A DNA stretch of 6,655 nt from Alphaproteobacteria bacterium (GTDB taxonomy: Bacteria; Pseudomonadota; Alphaproteobacteria; Rhizobiales; Rhizobiaceae): assembly GCA_030428345.1 (NCBI GenBank), contig JAUIBM010000168.1, forward strand, positions 1 to 6,655, in the 5' to 3' direction. The notes beneath the pieces are model-generated. The model was not told the origin of the DNA and did not search any database. It saw only the letters and a program-made list of their open reading frames with translations. A program made the position numbers and the translations under genes. Below are positions 1 through 6,311 of this stretch, piece after piece. Each line of letters begins with the position of its first letter. Position 1 is the first letter of the stretch.

Positions 1-495
1 GTGCAGCACGGCGCCGGCGGCAGCCCCGCTCACCGGCGTGTCGAGCCATTCATGGGTGATGCGGGTGCCGTGCGGCGCGATGATGCGCAGCATTATGGCT
101 GCCGGCGTCATGCCGAGCGCCTGTCCGGCGGCGACCTGGCCGCGATCGACCGCCACCACATTGGCGCGGATGATTTCCGCGACGAAGGGCGCCTCGTTGA
201 GCGCCAGCGCCAGCGCCGCGGCCTCGATGGCCGTCAGCCGGATGCCGATCATCGGCAAGGCGTTGTAGCAGAAGATCATCTGCAGAATGAGCGGGGTGCC
301 GCGGAAGATGATGGCGTAGGCGCGCGCAATGATCGCCAGGACCCGGAACCGGCTGAGCTGCATTCCCGCGAGCAGGATACCCATCACCGCGCCGCCGGCG
401 AGCCCCAGCCCGGTGATGATGACGGTGTAGAGAATACCGGTCACCAGATAGGGCTGGCTGAGATAATGGAGAAACAGATCCATTTCGGACATCAT
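1..495 (-). CDS. Polar amino acid ABC transporter permease (HisM/GlnP type), 3' end outside window
   Basis: This is an inner-membrane subunit that forms the channel of an amino acid importer, working with the binding protein encoded just upstream and an ATPase not seen here. Reading the minus strand from the ATG at 495 gives 165 residues without a stop. Hydrophobic segments lie at about residues 17-45, 62-85 and 92-110. A conserved permease segment reads IFRGTPLILQ, and the EAA loop that contacts the ATPase is clear (RANVVAVDRGQ, then QALGMTPAAIMLRIIAP). Family members are usually about 215-240 residues, so about a quarter is missing. The start is uncertain: ATGs at 495, 492 and 483 are all in frame and none has a good Shine-Dalgarno sequence. 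The final 19 or so residues after GTRIT do not continue as a permease and contain LDTPVSG, typical of 3-hydroxyisobutyrate dehydrogenases (see findings). The permease call is firm; the C-terminus is not. Confidence 0.87.
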   Translation of the reverse strand, partial: MMSEMDLFLHYLSQPYLVTGILYTVIITGLGLAGGAVMGILLAGMQLSRFRVLAIIARAYAIIFRGTPLILQMIFCYNALPMIGIRLTAIEAAALALALNEAPFVAEIIRANVVAVDRGQVAAGQALGMTPAAIMLRIIAPHGTRITHEWLDTPVSGAAAGAVLH

Positions 496-513
496 GAACA
501 AGAGGCATGGGAT

Positions 514-539
514 CGGCCGGGCCCCGAGGCGCCCGGCCG
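514..539 (-). promoter_or_regulatory. GC-rich intercistronic stem-loop between binding-protein and permease genes
   Basis: A perfect 9-bp inverted repeat, CGGCCGGGC on each strand, encloses an 8-nt loop. It begins 10 nt after the binding-protein stop codon and ends 18 nt before the first permease ATG. No T-run follows on the minus strand, so it is not a classical terminator. In many ABC operons, such a hairpin after the binding-protein gene protects the upstream mRNA from 3' decay and lowers permease output. Applying that role here is inference from position and stability. Confidence 0.6.
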
Positions 540-549
540 GCTGCAAGGA

Positions 550-1470
550 TCAGTCGGCAAGAACCAGCTTCGGCTCTTCCATCTGGTCCGTGGGCAGGTT
601 CCACTTCTTCATGAGTTCGGCCTGCAGGCCGGTCTTCTGGATTTCCGTAAGGGCGGCCATGACCGCGTCGCGGAACTCCACATTGTCGCGCGGAACGGCG
701 ATGCCGACGGAATAGGGCAAGGTGACCGCGGTGGCTTTTTCCAGCTTGTCGGGATAGGCCTTCACCGCGCCGTCCACGGTGTTGACGTCGTTCACATAGG
801 TGTCCGCGCGGCCGGAAAGGATGGCCTGGATGCAGTTGGCGTTGTTGTCGTAGAGCTGGATTTCCGGCGCAGGCTTGCCTGCCGCCTTGCATTCGGCCTC
901 CAGCGCCTGGATGAGCGGCACCTCGACATAGCCGGTGTTCTCGGCCGCGATCGCGCCGCACATCGACATGTTGATTCCGGTGATGCCCTTCGGATTGCCC
1001 TTGGCGACGAGCACGCCGTCAAACACCTTGAGATAGGTGATGAAATCGGCCGCCTTGGCGCGGTCCTTGGTCGCGTAGATGTCGGAAATGACGATATCGG
1101 CCTGGCCCGCCTGAAGCGTGGTCAGCAGCGCTGCGAAGGTCACCGGCGTGTAGGTTAGGCTGAAGCCCAGGCAATCGCCGATCGCTTCGCCCAGATCGAT
1201 GTCGAAGCCGACATATTTCGTCGGATCCGCCGGATCGATCGCTTCATATCCGGGCGTATGCGGATTGACCGCGTTCACCAGCGTCTTGCCCTTGAGCGAG
1301 GGATATTTGGCCTGCAGATCGGCGCATGCGGCCGGCGTCTCGGCGCGCGCCTCGCCGACGGACATCACCGACACGATCCCGGCAGCAGCGACGACGAGAT
1401 GTGTTGCCATTCCAATACCCAGCAAGGTCTTGCCCAGGACATGCCGGCTTCCTGTCACTAAAATGCTCAT
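550..1470 (-). CDS. Periplasmic amino acid-binding protein of an ABC transporter (SBP family 3)
   Basis: This 306-residue protein captures a polar amino acid or similar ligand in the periplasm and delivers it to the permease encoded next. The start is the ATG at 1470, with GGAG six bases upstream; the frame stays open for 32 further codons upstream but has no comparable site there. A signal peptide spans residues 1-43 and ends in EARA, with cleavage before E44. The family 3 signature GFDIDLGEAIG is at about 88-98, followed by LQAGQADIVISDIYATKDR. R137 is at the position that binds the ligand carboxylate, and D223/D228 (ADTYVND) lie where the amino-group ligand is expected. Five cysteines (49, 100, 171, 194, 213) could form disulfides; 171-194 is the most likely pair. 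The length is slightly above the family's usual 250-280 because of the long leader. The ligand cannot be named from sequence. Confidence 0.93.
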   Translation of the reverse strand: MSILVTGSRHVLGKTLLGIGMATHLVVAAAGIVSVMSVGEARAETPAACADLQAKYPSLKGKTLVNAVNPHTPGYEAIDPADPTKYVGFDIDLGEAIGDCLGFSLTYTPVTFAALLTTLQAGQADIVISDIYATKDRAKAADFITYLKVFDGVLVAKGNPKGITGINMSMCGAIAAENTGYVEVPLIQALEAECKAAGKPAPEIQLYDNNANCIQAILSGRADTYVNDVNTVDGAVKAYPDKLEKATAVTLPYSVGIAVPRDNVEFRDAVMAALTEIQKTGLQAELMKKWNLPTDQMEEPKLVLAD

Positions 1471-1476
1471 TTGCCG

Positions 1477-1480
1477 CTCC
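1477..1480 (-). promoter_or_regulatory. Ribosome-binding site of the binding-protein gene
   Basis: GGAG on the minus strand (within CGGAGCGGCAA) lies six bases before the ATG at 1470-1468. It decides the start in favour of this codon over the longer frame that opens at 1566, and over the downstream ATG that would remove the charged part of the signal peptide. Confidence 0.7.
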
Positions 1481-1609
1481 GTTTGGTTGGTTGACTGCAT
1501 TGAGTTGCAGAAGACGGGCGGAAGCTTAGGAGCGATCGTCGCCGCGACGGTTGTCGTGGGACGCACAGTTTATTGTTATTCGGCCAAGTGAAATTGTTTC
1601 AGCAGATCA

Positions 1610-1641
1610 ATTGCTTAAGTGTTGATCAACACTTGGTCAAT
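1610..1641. promoter_or_regulatory. Candidate operator: 18-bp perfect palindrome inside a longer dyad
   Basis: AAGTGTTGATCAACACTT at 1617-1634 equals its own reverse complement. After three unpaired or wobble positions on each side, the symmetry resumes with ATTG at 1610-1613 and CAAT at 1638-1641. The site is 147 nt upstream of the binding-protein start and 260 nt upstream of the cyclase start. A dyad of this length in a divergent AT-rich region is typical of a dimeric repressor or activator site. It would fill the spacer between the weak TTGACC/TAAGCA promoter elements of the minus strand. It is not a FixK/FNR box, because the TTGAT and ATCAA halves overlap instead of being separated by four bases. 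The regulator is unknown. Confidence 0.6.
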
Positions 1642-1737
1642 CTATGTGCGAGACGATGATTTTATGGGCCGGAAAGCTATGCGGGCGCACAGGCATGTTG
1701 TCGAAGTCGGCCGCGCGCCTCGCCAATCGCCGGGATT

Positions 1738-1758
1738 GGCCTGCATGCCCGGCAGGCC
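1738..1758. other. Small stem-loop in the cyclase upstream region
   Basis: GGCCTGC and GCAGGCC form a perfect 7-bp stem around a 7-nt loop. On the plus strand it is followed by the T-rich stretch CTTCTCTTT, which gives a weak resemblance to an intrinsic terminator or attenuator about 135 nt upstream of the cyclase start. In GC-rich DNA a stem of this size can arise by chance. Confidence 0.25.
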
Positions 1759-1879
1759 GCTTCTCTTTCGCCGGCAACTTCGCGACATGCCGCCGCCTTG
1801 CCCGAAGAGCGGAAATAATATGCGGCCTCTTTACCCTCGGTAATTGATTTTCGCCTATCCAGATTAACGGCGCCGCCTC

Positions 1880-1887
1880 GGGGGAAA
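1880..1887 (+). promoter_or_regulatory. Ribosome-binding site favouring the TTG start of the cyclase
   Basis: GGGGGAAA lies six bases before the TTG at 1894. The in-frame ATG at 1942 is preceded only by a poor GGCCGGGCCGC context. This supports translation from TTG, which adds 16 residues to the cytoplasmic N-terminus without changing the first membrane segment. Confidence 0.5.
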
Positions 1888-1893
1888 GTAAAT

Positions 1894-3666
1894 TTGGAAT
1901 TGAACGCCAGCCAAACAGGCCGTGAAAACAGGCCGGGCCGCATGACGATCACCCGAAAGTTCGTCGGCCTGAGCGTTATCCTGCTGGCGATCATGCTGGG
2001 TGCGGCGGTGTACACCTTTGTGCAATCGGCGCGCGTCCACCGCGACACGGCTTTGCTGGTCGACATATTGGAGCCGCTCCGCCAGGAGATCGCCTCGATT
2101 TCCCAGGCGACGGCGCAGGAGGAACTCGCGAGCGAGCGGGCGTTGCGCTATGGCGGGCCGCAGATCCGCAATGCGGAGCGCCATGCCGACGAGCTTGCCC
2201 GCTTCGAGCGCCTGAATGCCGAGATCGATGCCCGGCTCGCCGCCCTCACCGGGCACATCCTCGCCTATCAGAAGACCGAACTGCCGACGCCGGTCGCCAT
2301 CGTCTTGGGCCGGCTGCAGCTCGAGAGCGAGACGGTGCGCCGCGAACATGAAACCTATCGCGACGCGGTGCGAGCCTTTCTCGCCGCAGATCCCGCGACC
2401 GTCGACGGTCCGACGCTTCGCGAGACGACGGCCGTCGAAAGCGAAAAACGGGTGATGGCGGCGCTGGAGCGCATGAGCGATGAGGCGGCCGAATTGAGCG
2501 CGGCCAATGAAGTGCGCCTGGCGGAGCTGGAACAGCGGAGCTACGTGGTTTCGCTGGAAAACCTCGTCCTGGCTGTCGTCGCGTTCTTTGGCGGCTCGCT
2601 GGTGTCGCTGATGCTGACGCGCCGCATGCTGACACCCGTCCGCAGGCTGATCGCCGGCGCCCAGGAAATCGGGCGCGGCAATCTCGACGTGGAACTGCCC
2701 GCTCCGCAGCGCGACGAGATCGGCCAGCTCTCGACGGCGTTTTCCGGAATGATCGCGCAACTACGCAACAAGGCCGAGATGCGTGACACCTTCGCAAGCT
2801 ATATGGACCCGCGCGTGGTCGACCGGTTGCTCGGCGGAGGGCGCGAAGAGCTCGAAGCCGGCGAAAAGCGCGAAATGACCATCTATTTCTCAGACCTCCA
2901 GGGATTCAGCGCGATTTCCGAGACGCTGACCCCCACCGCGCTGGTCAGGCTCATCAATCGCTACCTGTCGCTGGCTGCCGAACCGATCGCCCGCCACCAA
3001 GGGGTGATCGACAAATATATCGGCGACGCCGTGATGGCCTATTGGGGCGCGCCCTTCACCAAGGAGGATCCGGCGCTTTCCGCATGCCTGGCGGCGCTCG
3101 GCCAGCGCGACCAGATCGCGCTGCTCGAAAAGGAACTGCCGGAATTGCTGGGCCTGAGGCGCGGCGCGCCGCGCATGGTCGCCAGGATCGGCCTGGCGAC
3201 GGGCGATGTGGTGCTCGGCTCCATCGGCTCGGTCACCTCTAAGAACTTCACCATCATGGGCGACGCGGTGAACGTCGCCTCCCGGCTGGAGAGCGCCAAC
3301 AAGCTCTACGGCACGCTCGTCCTTGCCGACGAGCCCACCGTTTCAAAGGTCCGAAACAACATCGAGGTGCGCGAAATCGACCTGCTGGCGGCGGCCGGGA
3401 AAAGCGAATCCGTGCGCGTCTTCGAACTGCTCGGGGAAGCCGGCCAGGTGGACGCCGCGCTGTTGGAACTGCGCGACGCGTTCCAGGCGGGGCTGGCGGC
3501 CTATCGCAATGGCAACTGGCGCAATGCCGAGGCGACCTTTGCCGAATGCCTGCGGATCGCGCCGGACGACGGCCCGGCGGCGACCTTTCTAGAGCGCGCG
3601 CAAGCCTTCAGCCGCGTCGCGCCGCCAGACGATTGGGGCGGCGTCTGGCAGAGCGCCACAAAATAG
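1894..3666 (+). CDS. Membrane-bound class III adenylate cyclase with HAMP domain (class IIIb-like)
   Basis: The protein (590 aa from TTG 1894, or 574 from ATG 1942) converts ATP to cAMP in the cytoplasm in response to a periplasmic or membrane signal. Membrane segments lie at about residues 23-43 and 219-241. Between them is a charged, mostly helical periplasmic region of about 175 residues that I cannot assign to a named sensor family. HAMP spans about 242-292 (with P248 and DEIG at 274-277), then the short linking helix FASYMDPRVVDRLL. The catalytic domain spans about 325-515: metal-binding D334 (YFSDLQGF) and D378 (KYIGD), adenine-contacting K374, T453 (NFTIMG) at the second base-specifying position, and transition-state N460 and R464 (VNVASRLE). 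Lys-Thr, rather than Lys-Asp, is characteristic of class IIIb, several members of which respond to bicarbonate. Residues about 530-572 form a TPR-like helix pair. All catalytic residues are present, so an active enzyme is expected. Confidence 0.92.
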   Translation: MELNASQTGRENRPGRMTITRKFVGLSVILLAIMLGAAVYTFVQSARVHRDTALLVDILEPLRQEIASISQATAQEELASERALRYGGPQIRNAERHADELARFERLNAEIDARLAALTGHILAYQKTELPTPVAIVLGRLQLESETVRREHETYRDAVRAFLAADPATVDGPTLRETTAVESEKRVMAALERMSDEAAELSAANEVRLAELEQRSYVVSLENLVLAVVAFFGGSLVSLMLTRRMLTPVRRLIAGAQEIGRGNLDVELPAPQRDEIGQLSTAFSGMIAQLRNKAEMRDTFASYMDPRVVDRLLGGGREELEAGEKREMTIYFSDLQGFSAISETLTPTALVRLINRYLSLAAEPIARHQGVIDKYIGDAVMAYWGAPFTKEDPALSACLAALGQRDQIALLEKELPELLGLRRGAPRMVARIGLATGDVVLGSIGSVTSKNFTIMGDAVNVASRLESANKLYGTLVLADEPTVSKVRNNIEVREIDLLAAAGKSESVRVFELLGEAGQVDAALLELRDAFQAGLAAYRNGNWRNAEATFAECLRIAPDDGPAATFLERAQAFSRVAPPDDWGGVWQSATK

Positions 3667-3700
3667 CCTCTCGGTAGAAGGCGGCCCTTGGATCGCCGAA

Positions 3701-3730
3701 ATGTCCGGAATGCAGCATTGTGCCGGACGT
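3701..3730 (+). promoter_or_regulatory. Stem-loop between cyclase and caspase-like genes
   Basis: GTCCGG (3703-3708) pairs with CCGGAC (3723-3728), extended by one wobble pair and one A-T pair to 3701-3730. The loop can form an inner AATG/CATT stem. No T-run follows, so a terminator is doubtful. It lies in the probable 5' leader of the caspase-like gene, or between the two genes of an operon, and could modulate relative expression. It also covers the GTG at 3720 that begins the longest reading frame, which makes that start less likely. Confidence 0.35.
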
Positions 3731-3794
3731 CACATCCTTGATCGCGACAGTTCGTTCATTAATAATGCGGCTCAGGAAGACTTCCCGCTGCTTG

Positions 3795-3800
3795 AAAGGA
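3795..3800 (+). promoter_or_regulatory. Ribosome-binding site that sets the caspase-like gene start at GTG 3807
   Basis: AAAGGA ends six bases before the GTG at 3807. Neither the GTG at 3720 nor the ATG at 3765 has a Shine-Dalgarno-like sequence. Starting here gives a compact, standard signal peptide instead of an N-terminus about 50 residues long. Confidence 0.75.
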
Positions 3801-3806
3801 CTGGTC

Positions 3807-6311
3807 GTGGCTTTGCAGAGACTGATGATCGCCGCCGCTTTCGTTCTGATGGCGCTGGGCAATGCGCATTCGGCCAATCGACTGGCGCTGGTGATCGGCA
3901 ATAACGACTATCTGCAGGTCACCGACCTCCAGAAGGCCGCCAATGACGCAAATGCGATCGCCGACACGCTCAAAGGCATCGGCTATGAAGTCCTGGTCGC
4001 GCGCGACGCCACGCGGCGTGAGATGAACCGGCAGCTTCAGCTTTTCGCCTCCCGGCTCAATCCGGGCGATGAGGCGCTGTTCTATTTCGCCGGCCACGGG
4101 GTCGAGATTTCCGGGCGCAACTATCTGCTGCCGACCGACATTCCCAACGCAAGCGCCGGGCAGGAGGATTTCGTCACCGCAGAGGCCATTCCCGTCGATG
4201 TCGTGCTGGACAGGATCAGGGGGCGCGGCACCCGCATTTCCATCCTCATCATCGACGCCTGCCGCGACAATCCCTTTCCCAGGAGCGGGACGCGCAGCCT
4301 CGGCGGCTCTCAAGGCCTGACGCGGACGATCGCGCCGGAGGGAACCTTCATCATGTATTCGGCCGGGGTCGGCCAGACCGCCCTCGACCGCCTCAGCGAC
4401 AACGACGCCAATCCCAATTCCATCTTCACCCGCAGCCTGATCCCCCTGCTGAAGCAGCCGGGCATGTCGCTGATCCAGACGGCGCGACAGGTGCGCCGCG
4501 TCGTCCAGGATCTCGCGACAACCGTCTCGCACGACCAGCGGCCGGCCTATTATGACGAAGTGACGGGCGATTTCTTCTTCGCCGGCCGCAAGGAGCCCGC
4601 CAAGGATGCGGCCGAGCCGCGCCAATCCACCAATCCGGCCGCCCAAGCATGGTCCACCATCGAGGACACGGCAAGCAAGGCGGTGCTCGAGGCCTTCATC
4701 AAGCGCTTCCCCGACAGCCTCTATTCCGATTTCGCCAAGGCGCGGCTGAAGGAGCTCGGCCAGGTCGAGGTGGCAATCCTGAGCCCGCAGCCGACCCGCC
4801 AGTCACAGCCGGGAACGCGCGCGCCGGTCGACGATTGCGATATCCTGGCGGCGCATCCCGACGACCCGGACGCCGTCTCGAAGGGAACGGATTTCGACTT
4901 CATCAATCCGGCCCGCGCCATTTCGGTCTGCAGCGCCGCCGTGCGCAAATACCCGGACGAAAAGCGCTTCGCCTTCCAGCTCGCGCGCGCCGTGCACGCC
5001 ACGAAGGACTACAAATCAGCCAGGAGCGCCTATGAGGAATTGGCGAAGGAAGGTTATTCAGCCGCCCAGAACAATCTCGGCGTGATGTACGAAAATGGCG
5101 AAGGCGTTCGCGAGGACGTAGCGGAAGCCGCAAAGTGGTTCCGCCTGGCCGCCGAGCACGGCCATGCCGGCGCGCAGAACAGCCTTGGGCTTTTGTACCA
5201 GAACGGCAACGGCGTCGCCAAGGATCCTGCGGAGGCCCTGAAGTTGTATCGCCAGGCCGCTGCGCTCAATAATGCCGATGCGATCAACAATATCGGCGTG
5301 ATGTACGACAATGGCGAAGGCGTTGCCGAGGACGACGAGGAAGCCTTCAAATGGTATCTCAAGGCCGCCGAGATGGGCAATGCGCCCGCCAGCACCAGCG
5401 TCGGCTACATGCTCGAGAACGGCGAAGGCGTCGCCGAGAACATTGCGGAAGCGGTGAAGTGGTACCGCAAGGCCGCCGAACTGGGTTTCGCGCAGGGTGA
5501 GACCAATCTCGGCCTCATGTATGAAAAGGGCCGCGGCGTGGCAAAGGATCCGGAGGAGGCCGCGAAATGGTATCGCAAGGCGGCCGACCAGGGTCACGCG
5601 CAGGGCCAGACCAATCTGGCGATCCTCTATGACGAGGGCCTTGGCGTTCCCAGGGACGATGTCGAAGCGGTCAAATGGTACCGCAAGGCCGCCGACCAGG
5701 GCAATGAGATCGCGCAGACCAATCTCGGCGTCATGTACCAGTACGGCGAAGGCGTCAAGAAAAGCGCCACGGAGGCGGTTAAGTGGTACCGCAAGGCGGC
5801 CGAGCAGAACTTCCCCAATGCCCTGACCAATCTGGGCGTCATGTACGAGAATGGCGAAGGCGTCGCCAAGAATCTCACGGAAGCGGTCAGATTGTACCGC
5901 AAGGCGGCCGAGCAGAATTTCGCCAACGGCCAGTACAATCTGGGTGTGATGTACGCCAATGGCACTGGCGTGCCCAAGGACGAGCGCGAGGCGGTGAAAT
6001 GGTACACACGCGCCGCCGAACAGAATGAGGCGACCGCGCAGCACAATCTCGGCCTGATGCACATGAACGGAGAAGGCGGACTGGCCAAGAACGACCGCAA
6101 GGCGGCCGAACTGATCTCCAAGGCGATCCGGTCCTCATACGACTTCTCGATCAAGCAGATGGAGGAGAACGCCCGCGCCTATCCCAAATCCTTCCGCATC
6201 GAATTGCAACGCATCCTGAGCGACGCCGGCGTCTACAAGGGCGCGCTGGACGGGGATTTCGGCCCCGCGACGCAGGCGGCCATCCGCAGATATGCGGGCG
6301 GGAACGGCTGA
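3807..6311 (+). CDS. Exported caspase-like (peptidase C14) protein with ten Sel1-like repeats
   Basis: This 834-residue protein (from GTG 3807) combines a caspase-fold peptidase with a protein-binding repeat array. Residues 1-22 or so are a signal peptide (MALQRLMIAAAFVLMALGNAHS), predicting export to the periplasm. The caspase domain covers about 25-260: it opens with NRLALVIGNNDY, has catalytic H97 in FYFAGHGVE and catalytic C152 in IIDACRDNP, and ends near YYDEVTGDFFFAG. Residues 281-318 (WSTIEDTASKAVLEAFIKRF onward) form a short helical module. Residues 343-415 form a second module with C344 and C375, which could be disulfide-linked in the periplasm. Ten 36-residue Sel1-like repeats occupy about 418-778. 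Residues about 795-830 (IELQRILSDAGVYKGALDGD onward) look like a shortened peptidoglycan-binding type 1 domain. It follows the cyclase gene by 140 nt on the same strand, so co-transcription is possible. Both catalytic residues are intact; substrate and activation mode are unknown. Confidence 0.92.
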   Translation: MALQRLMIAAAFVLMALGNAHSANRLALVIGNNDYLQVTDLQKAANDANAIADTLKGIGYEVLVARDATRREMNRQLQLFASRLNPGDEALFYFAGHGVEISGRNYLLPTDIPNASAGQEDFVTAEAIPVDVVLDRIRGRGTRISILIIDACRDNPFPRSGTRSLGGSQGLTRTIAPEGTFIMYSAGVGQTALDRLSDNDANPNSIFTRSLIPLLKQPGMSLIQTARQVRRVVQDLATTVSHDQRPAYYDEVTGDFFFAGRKEPAKDAAEPRQSTNPAAQAWSTIEDTASKAVLEAFIKRFPDSLYSDFAKARLKELGQVEVAILSPQPTRQSQPGTRAPVDDCDILAAHPDDPDAVSKGTDFDFINPARAISVCSAAVRKYPDEKRFAFQLARAVHATKDYKSARSAYEELAKEGYSAAQNNLGVMYENGEGVREDVAEAAKWFRLAAEHGHAGAQNSLGLLYQNGNGVAKDPAEALKLYRQAAALNNADAINNIGVMYDNGEGVAEDDEEAFKWYLKAAEMGNAPASTSVGYMLENGEGVAENIAEAVKWYRKAAELGFAQGETNLGLMYEKGRGVAKDPEEAAKWYRKAADQGHAQGQTNLAILYDEGLGVPRDDVEAVKWYRKAADQGNEIAQTNLGVMYQYGEGVKKSATEAVKWYRKAAEQNFPNALTNLGVMYENGEGVAKNLTEAVRLYRKAAEQNFANGQYNLGVMYANGTGVPKDEREAVKWYTRAAEQNEATAQHNLGLMHMNGEGGLAKNDRKAAELISKAIRSSYDFSIKQMEENARAYPKSFRIELQRILSDAGVYKGALDGDFGPATQAAIRRYAGGNG
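5058..6137 (+). repeat. Ten in-frame 108-nt tandem repeats encoding Sel1-like motifs
   Basis: Ten units of exactly 108 nt each encode the pattern xxAQxNLGVMYENGEGVxxD followed by xxEAVKWYRKAAEQ. The tenth has one extra residue (GEGGLAKND) and a degenerate second helix. Similarity also holds at DNA level: positions 5786-5809 and 5894-5917 are identical over 24 nt at one-repeat spacing, and TGGTACCGCAAGG recurs in units 4, 6 and 7. Units 1-4 are more diverged than 5-9. Sel1 units form paired antiparallel helices that stack into a superhelix used for protein contacts. Confidence 0.9.

Larger units (their letters stand above)
1471..1893. other. Divergent intergenic region with no convincing gene
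   Basis: This 423-nt stretch separates the minus-strand ABC operon from the plus-strand cyclase gene, so promoters for both should lie here. The part around 1565-1670 is distinctly AT-richer than the surroundings and contains the palindrome annotated separately. No strong sigma-70 promoter stands out. The best minus-strand candidate is TTGACC (1640-1635) with a 17-nt spacer to a poor -10, TAAGCA (1617-1612). TAATAT at 1816-1821 looks like a -10 on the plus strand but lacks a -35 at the right distance. Short frames in this region have neither a ribosome-binding site nor recognisable protein content. Confidence 0.6.

Noticed and set aside
50..961. Minus-strand frame of 303 codons crossing both transporter genes
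   Set aside because: It is a shifted frame of the two real genes, with low-complexity Arg/Gly/Ala content and no family resemblance.
1..1158. Long plus-strand open frame of 385 codons, rich in His, Arg, Asp and Gly
   Set aside because: It is antisense to the permease and binding-protein genes, whose protein families are clear. Its composition is typical of the opposite frame of GC-rich genes.
1617..1634. FixK/FNR-type anaerobic box
   Set aside because: TTGAT and ATCAA overlap here as TTGATCAA, whereas the FixK/FNR site needs four bases between the half-sites.
1677..2066. Minus-strand frame of 129 codons across the cyclase start
   Set aside because: It has no ribosome-binding site, overlaps the cyclase N-terminus and shows no recognisable protein.
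1864..2760. Minus-strand 298-codon frame opposite the cyclase
   Set aside because: It is a shadow of the cyclase coding frame; the plus-strand protein has an intact cyclase catalytic signature.
3759..4646. Minus-strand 295-codon frame opposite the caspase domain
   Set aside because: It mirrors the caspase coding sequence and has no independent start signal.
5058..6062. Minus-strand 334-codon repetitive frame; also considered as a CRISPR array
   Set aside because: The periodicity is the 108-nt Sel1 coding repeat read backwards. The units are contiguous with no unique spacers, so it is not CRISPR.
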